NCBI GenBank assembly: GCA_002937455.1
Contig: PTJZ01000017.1
Coordinates: 1-17,496, forward strand
Direction: 5' to 3'
DNA: 17,496 bases
DNA from: Alphaproteobacteria bacterium MarineAlpha11_Bin1
GTDB taxonomy: Bacteria > Pseudomonadota > Alphaproteobacteria > MPNO01 > UBA830
The position numbers and the translations under genes were made by a program. Below, piece by piece: positions 7,680 to 14,843 of this stretch (its first letter is position 1; each line of letters opens with the position of its first letter). The notes below the pieces were generated by a model. The model was not told the DNA's origin. It did not search any database and saw nothing but the letters and a program-made list of their open reading frames with translations.

Positions 7680-8930
7680 ATGGAGAGTGAGCCAGAACTC
7701 CCGGGGACCGATACCCAATATGAAAACTTGGTGTATACGCCCACAAGAAACGCGGGTCTGGCTCGCCTCGAGAATTTTGTTACTCATGCATGTCGAAGTT
7801 ATGCGAGTAATAGACACTTCGATCTTGGAGAAGGGCAAAGGAGTAATGTCTCGAATTTGTCGCCCTGGATACGGCATCGTTTGATCTCCGAAGAAGAAGT
7901 AATCCGGGAAACCCTCTCTCGCTTTTCGGCATCAACGGCAGAAAAGTTTATTCAAGAAATCTTTTGGAGGGCGTACTTCAAGGGTTGGCTTGAGCATCAT
8001 CCAACTGTGTGGAGTTCCTATAAAAATAATCTTCTCGAGATTTTATCAAGACTTGACCGAAACAAAGACCTGTCTTCGCGATACCACGACGCTATTCGAG
8101 GTGAAACCAATCTCGAGTGTTTCGACCATTGGGTGCGCGAGTTGATTGATACGGGCTACCTGCATAATCACGCTCGAATGTGGTTTGCCTCCATCTGGAT
8201 TTTCACACTACGCTTGCCTTGGGAATTGGGTGCCGACTTTTTTCTCCGCTACTTGATCGACGGTGATCCTGCTTCAAATACCCTGAGCTGGCGCTGGGTT
8301 GCCGGCCTTCACACAAAAGGTAAGACGTACCGGGCTAGTCGAGACAATATTTCCAAATACACAGGTGGGCGTTTCAGCCCGAGGGGGCTCTCAAAAGTTG
8401 CAGATCCAATTATCGAAAAAGAGAGGCATTCAGCTTCATTTATTCCATTAGCGGACCCTTTACCCAACGAGGAATTTCTACTTCTTCTCACGGAAGAAGA
8501 CTGCCTTGTTAATGAGTTGCTTCCGCGAAGTCCTGCCGGAACAGTAGGTCTTCTTGTTGCCGATAAAAGATCACCCCTCGGTGTAGGTCCAAAAGTGAGA
8601 ACTTTCTCAAGCGGCGCTTTGAATGATGCAATGGCACGCAGCACTAACAAACTTATTAAAATAACGTCTTCAGGAGAAGAATTAGCGGAGTTGGTTATAT
8701 CCGAGGCATGCAAGGCTGGAGTTAAAGATGTCGTGACTGCCAAACCCGCGGTAGGATCAGTCAGTTCAGTGGTAATGGATGCTAAGCGTGAACTTAGGGC
8801 AGCTGGCATCATTCTCCATTGTTTAGGCCGAGATTATGACCGTTTTACCTGGCGTCACGCCGATCGTAGCTTTTCCAAGATAAAAAAGAATATTCCAAAT
8901 ATAATTCAGAAACTTGGAATATTATATTAA
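7680..8930 (+). CDS. Photolyase/cryptochrome-like FAD-binding protein with unusual domain order
   Basis: A 416-residue protein related to the FAD-binding helical domain of DNA photolyases. The photolyase-like part is residues about 20-235: NVSNLSPWIRHRLISEEEV (56-74), the helix ARMWFASIWI, LIDGDPASNTLSWRW (192-206) and the cluster HTKGKTYRASRDNISKYTGG (211-230). These correspond to the flavin-pocket segments of canonical enzymes, where the Asn-rich loop and Trp-rich helix surround FAD. The usual N-terminal alpha/beta antenna domain is missing. Residues about 255-416 instead look like an alpha/beta fold with alternating strands (VGLLVADK, VKDVVTAKP, GIILHCLG) and a terminal Phe/Lys-rich segment, suggesting a circular permutation. 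The start at 7680 has no strong Shine-Dalgarno. Whether it repairs DNA or acts as a photoreceptor cannot be told. It ends tail-to-tail with, and overlapping by 9 bases, the FeS photolyase gene. Confidence 0.82.
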   Translation: MESEPELPGTDTQYENLVYTPTRNAGLARLENFVTHACRSYASNRHFDLGEGQRSNVSNLSPWIRHRLISEEEVIRETLSRFSASTAEKFIQEIFWRAYFKGWLEHHPTVWSSYKNNLLEILSRLDRNKDLSSRYHDAIRGETNLECFDHWVRELIDTGYLHNHARMWFASIWIFTLRLPWELGADFFLRYLIDGDPASNTLSWRWVAGLHTKGKTYRASRDNISKYTGGRFSPRGLSKVADPIIEKERHSASFIPLADPLPNEEFLLLLTEEDCLVNELLPRSPAGTVGLLVADKRSPLGVGPKVRTFSSGALNDAMARSTNKLIKITSSGEELAELVISEACKAGVKDVVTAKPAVGSVSSVVMDAKRELRAAGIILHCLGRDYDRFTWRHADRSFSKIKKNIPNIIQKLGILY

Positions 8931-10463
8931 AATTTTTTCGAGGGTTTCCTGAGCGGTCTCTCTGTATGCTTTGCGCTTTTTCTCACTCATTTTTGCCCAC
9001 GTTCTGTACGCGTTTCCGAGGCGGGGGTTACTCGACAGTTTGTCTCGGTTTCGAACTAAGAAATCCCAGTAAAGTGAGTTGAATGGGCAGGCGTCAGCAC
9101 CAGTTTTCTGATTAACCTGAAAGCGACATGAGCGGCAATGATTAGACATTTTGTTTATATAATTGCCACTGGCAGCATAGGGCTTTGAAGCAACCAAACC
9201 CCCGTCGGCAAATTGGCTCATCCCTATAACGTTTGGGGCTTCTACCCATTCGTAGGCATCTGCGTAAACTGCCAAATACCATTTGTGTAACTCCTTCGGA
9301 TCGACTCCAGCCAGCATTGCGAAATTACCGGTAACCATCAGGCGTTGAATATGATGAGCGTATGCCTCATCTCGCGTTTGATTAATGGCCGCTCTAATAC
9401 AGGCCATGTCGGTTTTTCCGGTCCAGTAAAAACTAGGAAGCGGCCTTTTGGCCCCGAAAAAATTATGATCGGTGTACTTTGGCATCTTTAGCCAGTAGAT
9501 ACCGCGTACATATTCACGCCAACCTATGATCTGACGAATGTAGCCCTCCACAGCGTTTAAAGGCGCAGTCCCCGAATACCATGCGGCTTCTACTCGTCGG
9601 CATACCTCTAGGGGATCCAGAAGACCAGCGTTAATATATTGAGATAATGCAGAGTGAAAGAGGAAAGGTTCGCCATCAAGCATGGCATCCTGAAAGTCAC
9701 CAAATGAGGGTAGGGCGTGTCTAATGAATGAATCTAGAGCCTTTAACGCTTCGTTCCGGGTAACCGCAAACCAGAATGGCCGTAATTCACCAAAATTATT
9801 TGGAAACCGTTTTTCAACCAGAGTCAAAACTTCGTCTGTAATTTTATCCGGCGCTACCGAGAGCGGTCTTTGCATTGATAAATTTTCTGACGCGGGTTTC
9901 CGGTTCTCCTTGTCAAAATTCCACTTTCCCCCCTCCGGTTTATCGCCATCCATCAGTAGGCCGGTTTTACGCCGCATGAGACGATAAAAAAACTCCATTC
10001 TCATTTGTTTTCGGCCCGCTGCCCATTCTTCAAAATCTCGATGTGAACAGACAAAGCGATCATCGGTAAGAACCTCAAGGACTATCTTGTTTGAGTTTGC
10101 CCAATTAGAAATTTCTTCTGTAATTCTGTACTCGCTTGCTTCCGTGTACACTGCGGAAGCTATACCTAGTTGATTCAGGGCTCGGCCGAGTTCACCGCTT
10201 AGGGTTCCTGTATTGCCAGAGGCGTCTAATTTAACGTAGCGGACGTTCCAGCCCCTCTCAGAGAGTTCAGCCGCGAAATGACGCATAGCCGAGAACATAA
10301 AAGCGATTTTCTTTTTATGGTGCAGAACATAATTGGCTTCACGGTCTACCTCTGCCAACAAAATCTGGTCTTTATATTTGTTGGCCGAACGGAGTGAACT
10401 AATTTTCAAAGAGAGTTGATCTCCCAATATAAGAACCACCCTGTCGGGCTTGAAAACAGTCAA
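8922..10463 (-). CDS. phrB: Iron-sulfur bacterial (6-4) photolyase / cryptochrome (FeS-BCP family)
   Basis: A 513-residue flavoprotein expected to repair UV-induced (6-4) photoproducts using light. The N-terminal alpha/beta domain starts with VVLILGDQLSLKISSL, typical of this family. The C-terminal helical domain contains GYIRQIIGWREYVRGIYWLK (308-327) and YAHHIQRLMVTGNF (368-381), with the adjacent histidines 370-371. Four cysteines that fit the [4Fe-4S] cluster are Cys355, Cys443, Cys446 and Cys459. Their spacing matches, with a constant offset of five, the cluster ligands I recall for Agrobacterium PhrB, so the enzyme looks complete. The start is a TTG (10461-10463) preceded by AGGTG; no in-frame ATG or GTG gives the conserved N-terminus. 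It lies 42 bases downstream of the DUF3429 gene on the same strand, and its 3' end overlaps the convergent photolyase-like gene. Confidence 0.93.
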   Translation of the reverse strand: MTVFKPDRVVLILGDQLSLKISSLRSANKYKDQILLAEVDREANYVLHHKKKIAFMFSAMRHFAAELSERGWNVRYVKLDASGNTGTLSGELGRALNQLGIASAVYTEASEYRITEEISNWANSNKIVLEVLTDDRFVCSHRDFEEWAAGRKQMRMEFFYRLMRRKTGLLMDGDKPEGGKWNFDKENRKPASENLSMQRPLSVAPDKITDEVLTLVEKRFPNNFGELRPFWFAVTRNEALKALDSFIRHALPSFGDFQDAMLDGEPFLFHSALSQYINAGLLDPLEVCRRVEAAWYSGTAPLNAVEGYIRQIIGWREYVRGIYWLKMPKYTDHNFFGAKRPLPSFYWTGKTDMACIRAAINQTRDEAYAHHIQRLMVTGNFAMLAGVDPKELHKWYLAVYADAYEWVEAPNVIGMSQFADGGLVASKPYAASGNYINKMSNHCRSCRFQVNQKTGADACPFNSLYWDFLVRNRDKLSSNPRLGNAYRTWAKMSEKKRKAYRETAQETLEKILI

Positions 10464-10505
10464 AGTGCACCTACAGTTCGGGAAACAATTTTCATTGTTT
10501 CGACT

Positions 10506-10949
10506 TTAGAGAAGTAAAGATGACAGTAGACATGCTATTGCCCCAAGGGACAGCGGTAGTCGGAGAGCTTTAAACCAATAAGGCGCTGCCGAAAAATGGA
10601 TATCCGCAAAAAGTGTTAATACGAAAGCAAATGAGAGAAGCAACAATCCAGCGGTAGTTGGAAGTAATAAAGCTATCCAACCCAACAATGCGGGAATAAC
10701 GCTAAAACAGAGTTGTCCCCAAATTGCTTCGCGATTTATCGTTATTATCGCTAGACCCCAGCGTATTCCGCCAAGGAAGGAGAGGATAACAGCGCCATAA
10801 GCTGTTAGCACTTGATGAGCGAAAACATATGGGAGTTGTATCTGGATGAGCGATAACCCGGTAAATGAAAAAAAGGGAGCAAGGCCAAGAAACCCAATAA
10901 TTACTGCTACCTTTGGCGCTGACTTAAAGCTATCTAACCAACTATTCAT
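10506..10949 (-). CDS. DUF3429 family inner-membrane protein
   Basis: A small, very hydrophobic protein of 147 residues with about four to five membrane helices (roughly 14-34, 43-62, 76-95, 98-116 and 128-146). The conserved-looking motif LSFLGGIRWGLAI (56-68) and overall layout match the DUF3429 family, whose function is unknown. GGTGAG about seven bases upstream supports the ATG at 10949. It sits directly upstream of phrB on the same strand, so the two are probably co-transcribed. I recall DUF3429 genes near photolyase genes in other proteobacteria, which suggests a light- or oxidative-stress role, but that is inference. Confidence 0.85.
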   Translation of the reverse strand: MNSWLDSFKSAPKVAVIIGFLGLAPFFSFTGLSLIQIQLPYVFAHQVLTAYGAVILSFLGGIRWGLAIITINREAIWGQLCFSVIPALLGWIALLLPTTAGLLLLSFAFVLTLFADIHFSAAPYWFKALRLPLSLGAIACLLSSLLL

Positions 10950-11086
10950 TGGTTCTCACCAGCTTCGTAGACAGTGTTTTCCGTGAATAAGAGATTGAAA
11001 AAAGTGACAAAGTAGAGATTCCAGCGAGGTAAGCAGTAAAGCACCATGATGTGACAATGACGGACTCAAAAAAGGCTAAGAGTAAA

Positions 11087-11395
11087 CTAACCTCTTTCTC
11101 GCTCATCGGTGGGTTTCAGTAACTCAATAGCGTTACCGAATGGGTCTCGAACGTATATGCTTTCTTTACCATCTCTGTGGGTTCTCATCTCCCCGAAGGT
11201 CGACGCTCCCTCATGTTCGAATGCCAGATGAGGGGGGTGCTGTGACGGTAATACCAGCGCGACTCTCGTATTTTCGAAAGACAACAAAGCCCATGTCTCG
11301 TCCTGGTATTCAACGTCGAAAGCGAGAAGGTTTTTATACCAGTCTACCGCTGACTGAATTTCATCAACGCATATCGCCGTGTGATGTAATTTCAT
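11087..11395 (-). CDS. VOC-superfamily (glyoxalase/bleomycin-resistance fold) protein
   Basis: A 102-residue single-domain protein beginning MKLHHTAICV. The start at 11395 is chosen because AAAGGAGT lies six bases upstream and the conserved first beta strand begins there; a frame extending ten residues further has no ribosome site. Family features are LHHTAICVDEIQSAVDWYKN at the start, a central HLAFE and a terminal YVRDPFGNAIELLKP. His5, His56 and Glu91 are plausible metal ligands of the VOC fold. The substrate cannot be predicted; glyoxalase, fosfomycin-type and extradiol enzymes all share the fold. It lies 137 bases upstream of the DUF3429 gene on the same strand and is divergent from the malic enzyme gene. 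Confidence 0.87.
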   Translation of the reverse strand: MKLHHTAICVDEIQSAVDWYKNLLAFDVEYQDETWALLSFENTRVALVLPSQHPPHLAFEHEGASTFGEMRTHRDGKESIYVRDPFGNAIELLKPTDERERG

Positions 11396-11401
11396 TTGCG
11401 A

Positions 11402-11405
11402 CTCC
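11402..11405 (-). promoter_or_regulatory. Shine-Dalgarno fixing the VOC gene start
   Basis: On the - strand this is GGAG within AAAGGAGT (11401-11408), six bases before the ATG at 11393-11395. It decides for the 102-residue start over the upstream ATG at 11425. Confidence 0.75.
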
Positions 11406-11632
11406 TTTGATAGGATTACGAACAACGGAGCAGATAAGATCAGTAAATTTTAGCGATCTCTGGAAAAAAGGTTTGAACCGTTCCCGATTAAACTTTTACG
11501 GCCGGATAGAACTTGCAGCATCTAACATTGGTAAGTCGTATAGACTCCGGCTATGGGATTCTCGAAAATAACATAAAAAGGTAATCTGATTGAGTCGTTC
11601 AACGGACACTTCAACTTTAAAATAAAGAAAAA

Positions 11633-12805
11633 ATGACTGACTATTTTGAAAAATCTCTAATCATGCATCAACAATTGAGAGGTAAGATTGGGATCCACAA
11701 TAAAATGCCAATCGGCAGTAGAGACGATTTATCTCTCGCTTATACGCCGGGTGTTGCCCGACCGTGCGAAGTTATTTCTGATAATCCCGAGGAGGCCTAT
11801 AAGTTAACGCTCAAAGGAAATTCCGTCGCCGTTATATCGGACGGATCTGCTGTTCTGGGTTTGGGAAATATTGGTCCTCTCGCTGCGCTCCCCGTAATGG
11901 AGGGAAAAGCGTTATTATTCAGAGAATTCGCGAAAATTGATGCTTGGCCGATTTGTTTGGATACGAATGACCCTATAAAAATTATAGAAACGTGCCGTAT
12001 CATCGCCCCATCTTTTGGGGGGATAAACCTCGAAGATATTTCGGCCCCTCGATGTTTCGAAATCGAGGAGGCCCTTCAAGGCCTTGGAATACCTGTCTTC
12101 CATGACGATCAACATGGCACGGCAATTGTCCTTCTTGCCGGGCTCATAAACTCTGCGAAGGTAGTTGATAAAAAAATCTCCGCATTGCGGGTGGTCATTA
12201 ATGGGGCGGGAGCGGCAGGCACCGCGATAGCAAAATTGATTGCTGGTGTGGGGATTGGAAAATCATCGATAAATCCCGTTGCTGACGTACTAATTTGTGA
12301 TTCTAGGGGGATCATCTCCAAAGATCGCCGGGACCTGAACCCGGAAAAGACAAGTCTGCTAGAATTTTCAAATAAAGGTGAAGTGAAGGGCAGCCTTCAA
12401 GATGCACTTCACGATGCCGACGTATTTATTGGTGTCTCGAGGGGAAACCTGTTGAATGCTGATGATATTTCCGTGATGGCAGAGAACCCCATCATTTTTG
12501 GGATGGCTAATCCGGTTCCTGAGATAATGCCGGAAGAGGCGGCTAAGGGTGGCGCTGCGGTAGTTGGGACTGGGCGCAGTGATTTTCCAAATCAAGTAAA
12601 TAATGTTCTGGTATTCCCAGGAATTTTTCGCGGTGCTCTTGATGCTCGCGCCTCCGCAATCACTCCAGAAATGAAAGTAGCGGCCGCGTTAGCACTTGCG
12701 AATATCGTAGAGATGCCAAACGCCAAGATGATCCTTCCGCATCCACTGGATAGGACAGTAGCGCCGGAAATTGCAAAGCATGTTCGGGCGGCCGCTCGGC
12801 AATGA
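11633..12805 (+). CDS. Malic enzyme, short single-domain form
   Basis: Catalyses oxidative decarboxylation of malate to pyruvate and CO2 with NAD(P)+, in the cytoplasm. The 390-residue sequence contains the conserved YTPGVARPC (37-45, with the catalytic Tyr37), VISDGSAVLGLGNIGP (67-82), EGKA with Lys92, INLEDISAPRCFE (131-143, with metal-binding Glu134 and Asp135), FHDDQHGT (156-163) and the dinucleotide-binding NGAGAAG (190-196). The C-terminal region ends normally. It lacks the phosphotransacetylase-like C-terminal domain of the roughly 750-residue MaeB enzymes common in Alphaproteobacteria, so it belongs to the short class. NAD versus NADP preference cannot be decided. The ATG at 11633 has only a weak purine-rich region upstream. 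The gene stands alone, divergent from the VOC gene and convergent with the cNMP-fold gene. Confidence 0.94.
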   Translation: MTDYFEKSLIMHQQLRGKIGIHNKMPIGSRDDLSLAYTPGVARPCEVISDNPEEAYKLTLKGNSVAVISDGSAVLGLGNIGPLAALPVMEGKALLFREFAKIDAWPICLDTNDPIKIIETCRIIAPSFGGINLEDISAPRCFEIEEALQGLGIPVFHDDQHGTAIVLLAGLINSAKVVDKKISALRVVINGAGAAGTAIAKLIAGVGIGKSSINPVADVLICDSRGIISKDRRDLNPEKTSLLEFSNKGEVKGSLQDALHDADVFIGVSRGNLLNADDISVMAENPIIFGMANPVPEIMPEEAAKGGAAVVGTGRSDFPNQVNNVLVFPGIFRGALDARASAITPEMKVAAALALANIVEMPNAKMILPHPLDRTVAPEIAKHVRAAARQ

Positions 12806-12898
12806 CAGACTTGAATTAACGAGAGGACCCTCGGGAATTTTGTTATGAGGAAATCCAAGTCGTACTTAAGTGTTATATTTTGTAAAAAATCTTCGTGG

Positions 12899-13603
12899 CT
12901 ACCCACCACTAAAGTAAGTGTCTTTTTTATTTGAGTGGCCTGCTGAATCGTTGGAACTTAATTTCTTCGCCAGATCAACGCTAAAAACGTGTTTAAGAGC
13001 GACATCTATAGTTGGATTGCGTCTTAGCAAGCCACGTAGTTCAGCTTTTGGCCAGAAAACGCATCGGGAGGGTACGGTAGTGGTCACGGTGGCAGAGGCG
13101 GGCGTGTCGTCTCCTTGAATAAAAGACATTTCGCCAATTAGGGCTCCGTCGCGGGATCGTCCTACCTCTTGATTTTCGCGTTGAACTTTTACTTCGCCGT
13201 TATAGAGGAGGTACACCCCATCAAGCGGGCGCCCTTGAGTTGCAAGTACATCGTCGGCCACAGTATTTTTCCATTCGGCAAATCGCATGAGTTTCATGTA
13301 TTCGACCGGCGTAAACCCCGAAAATATTGTTTCGTAAAGCTCTTTTTCATCTTCTGTGAAATGTATTGAAAGTTGTTCTTTTATAATTCCACCGATCCGG
13401 ACGCCGTTTATAAGGGCGAACAATGAAAGCCAGAATATTGGCAGCCAATTGGGGCCTCCAGCACACAAATAATTATAAGTGATACCGACTACCGCGCTGA
13501 CACCCGCGATTAAACGAAGAAGGATCATATCCTTTAGCAGGAACGAAATAGCCGTGAGCATAAATGCGAGATGCCCGACGATTTCAATCCAAGACATATT
13601 CAT
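12899..13603 (-). CDS. Membrane-anchored cyclic-nucleotide-binding-fold (Popeye-like) protein
   Basis: A protein of 234 residues with three N-terminal membrane segments (about 5-23, 26-47 and 53-72) and a cytoplasmic cNMP-binding fold (about 105-205). The fold is shown by PLDGVYLLYNGEVKVQREN (126-144) and ALIGEMSFIQGDD (154-166). Three helices followed by one such domain resembles the Popeye-domain architecture. The Arg that contacts the cyclic phosphate in CAP-type domains (Arg-Ser-Ala) is replaced: the equivalent reads PASATV with Ala169. Nucleotide binding is therefore uncertain. The start is ambiguous: ATG 13603, ATG 13597, or TTG 13627 (242 residues); none has a strong Shine-Dalgarno. 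It follows the GST gene by 77 bases on the same strand and may share its transcript. The C-terminal tail (about 215-234) is Ser/Lys-rich and probably disordered. Confidence 0.82.
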   Translation of the reverse strand: MNMSWIEIVGHLAFMLTAISFLLKDMILLRLIAGVSAVVGITYNYLCAGGPNWLPIFWLSLFALINGVRIGGIIKEQLSIHFTEDEKELYETIFSGFTPVEYMKLMRFAEWKNTVADDVLATQGRPLDGVYLLYNGEVKVQRENQEVGRSRDGALIGEMSFIQGDDTPASATVTTTVPSRCVFWPKAELRGLLRRNPTIDVALKHVFSVDLAKKLSSNDSAGHSNKKDTYFSGG

Positions 13604-13680
13604 TTTACTTCGGCCGGCATTATCCAAAACCTATCTGGCAATTGATTAGCGTAACCCGCAGATATGGAAGAGTTTAGCAT

Positions 13681-14403
13681 TTAGCCATCATCCAGCGTTT
13701 TCCCCGCAGCGTTCATATCAATGTCTTTGATAAATGATGCCACGTAAAATTTTCGGCGTTTCAGATTTCTGAGAAATTCATATAGAAACTCCGGGGCGAC
13801 CGCACCAGTGATAGTGTCGTTTGATAACAATACTTCGGTCCACGCGTTTAAGCTCGGAAAATTGTTTAGTAGCCCAGTTTTGAGATACCCATCGGCGATA
13901 CAGAAACGCTGCAGAAATGGTGCGTAGGCGCAGTCGACCAGAGAGAGACCGGGGCCGTTGAAATAAGGGCCCGTGTTCCGGCCACGCTGGCGTATCAGCG
14001 CTTCTTCGAGCCTTTCGATGACTCTGGGTGCGTTTGCTAGTCCTTCTTCCATCTCGTTGCGATTCTTGGTGTAGTAAATTTTACTCAATGCACTAGAAAA
14101 CGTTGGCACAAAATCCGTCCACGCTCGGTTGCGCGCTCGCTCAATAGGACTTGTAGGATGAAGGCGCGGCTCTAAAGTCTCATCCAGAAATTCGGCAATG
14201 GCATTTGACTCAAATAAAACTTCATCGTCTATCTTAAGTACTGGAACCTTACCATGAGGAGAAAGTTTTAAAAACCAGTCGGGCTTTTCCCGGAGATTGA
14301 TAAATGTGACCTCGAACTCGACGTCTTTGGCGCGCATAGCTATGACAGCGCGCTGGACCCACGGTCAGGTAAACGAACTAATAAGATGATACTTAACTGT
14401 CAT
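13681..14403 (-). CDS. GST-like selenoprotein candidate (in-frame UGA at the catalytic Cys position)
   Basis: Read from ATG 14401-14403 to TAA 13681-13683 this is 240 residues, with one in-frame UGA at 14365-14367 (residue 13). The N-terminus reads MTVKYHLISSFT, then UGA, then PWVQRAVIAM: the beta strand, active site and first helix of a GST thioredoxin fold. Homologues usually have Cys (C-P-W/Y/F-V-Q-R) where UGA stands. Further GST features are HGKVPVL with the cis-proline (about 50-56), FESNAIAEFLDE (about 64-75) and an all-helical C-terminal domain. GGAGGG lies eight bases before the ATG, whereas the internal ATG at 14337, which gives 218 residues, has none and would remove the active site. 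A SECIS-like hairpin follows the UGA. The rest of the frame is intact. I infer selenocysteine; the alternative is a recent Cys-to-stop mutation or a sequencing error. GST-like selenoproteins have, as I recall, been reported from marine metagenomes. The substrate is unknown. Confidence 0.82.
14330..14353 (-). promoter_or_regulatory. Candidate bacterial SECIS hairpin
   Basis: In the mRNA (- strand) a perfect 6-bp GCGCGC/GCGCGC stem (arms 14348-14353 and 14330-14335) closes a 12-base loop, UGUCAUAGCUAU. The loop spans 18-29 bases after the UGA. Known bacterial SECIS rules ask for an apical loop roughly 16-37 bases from UGA, 3-14 bases long, with a G among its first two bases; here G is second. 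A lower three-pair stem (GUC at +7 to +9 with GAC at +40 to +42) can add to it. SelB binding is inferred. Confidence 0.65.
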
Positions 14404-14411
14404 ACCGATAT

Positions 14412-14417
14412 CCCTCC
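14412..14417 (-). promoter_or_regulatory. Strong Shine-Dalgarno for the full-length GST
   Basis: Reads GGAGGG on the - strand, eight bases before the ATG at 14401-14403. This start is only meaningful if the UGA twelve codons later is read through, so the site is direct evidence for the long product. Confidence 0.8.
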
Positions 14418-14451
14418 GGTTGGTAAGAAACAGACCATAGTTCGTAGTCAG

Positions 14452-14676
14452 TTACATTGAAACGGCAGGCGGTAGGTCTTCTTCTAAGATGGAAATATTG
14501 AGCGTGAAGGAAATCTCCCCCTCCTCATCATCGCGGTATAAAACACCGATAAACTCATCAGCTAAATACACTTCAATGGGTGCGTCGGGCTTTTTAGGTT
14601 GGAGAATTCTGATGCGATTATTCGCAAAGGTCAGACGGAGGTATTCTTGTACCCGTGTAATCTCGTTCAGCGTCAT
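14452..14676 (-). CDS. DUF3126 family protein
   Basis: A small protein of 74 residues with the family pattern EITRVQEYLRLTFANNRIRI at the start, then EVYLADEFIGVLYRDDEEGEISFTLNISILEEDL. It is predicted to be soluble, with one helix followed by several beta strands. The family is uncharacterised and largely alphaproteobacterial, which supports the taxonomic placement. AGGAAG about seven bases upstream supports the ATG at 14676. It is 48 bases upstream of the GST start on the same strand, so the two probably form one transcript. It is divergent from the Rieske oxygenase gene. Confidence 0.88.
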   Translation of the reverse strand: MTLNEITRVQEYLRLTFANNRIRILQPKKPDAPIEVYLADEFIGVLYRDDEEGEISFTLNISILEEDLPPAVSM

Positions 14677-14843
14677 TGATTGACTTCCTATGACAATATT
14701 ACTGGCAGTTTAACATCACCTGAAACGGGGTAAAGGTGATCAAGTTGTTCTCGCATAAAATCAAACATCGATTTGTTGCCGGGTTGACCGAAATTGGCTA
14801 GCCTAATCGTTACTAGATAATTTTATCATCTGGGAGGGATAAT

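Noticed and set aside
8309..8812. 167-codon ORF on the - strand inside the photolyase-like gene
   Set aside because: It is fully antisense to a well-supported gene, and its Ser/Leu/Ala/Thr-rich product shows no family motif.
10946..11047. A 33-codon - strand ORF whose TGA overlaps the DUF3429 ATG (ATGA)
   Set aside because: The overlap is attractive for translational coupling, but the ORF has no Shine-Dalgarno and no recognisable family. Another frame of the same stretch reads like a membrane segment but has an upstream stop and no start codon. It could be a gene remnant; not supported as a CDS.
11140..11571. 143-codon + strand ORF across the VOC gene and the gap before the malic enzyme
   Set aside because: Most of it is antisense to the VOC gene, which has a conserved product and a good Shine-Dalgarno; the translation shows no recognisable domain.
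12806..12898. Possible bidirectional terminator between the malic enzyme and cNMP-fold genes
   Set aside because: Only short imperfect inverted repeats (such as around CGAGAGGACCCTCG) are visible and no stem plus T-run is convincing on either strand.
13681..14337. GST as a 218-residue protein starting at ATG 14337
   Set aside because: No ribosome site precedes this ATG, it lies inside a stable hairpin, and the product would lack the first strand and catalytic residue that the upstream sequence encodes in the same frame.
14684..14843. Promoter boxes between DUF3126 and the Rieske gene (TTGACC- or TTGCCG-like -35 sites)
   Set aside because: A divergent promoter region is expected here, but no -10 box at the right distance is clear enough to call.
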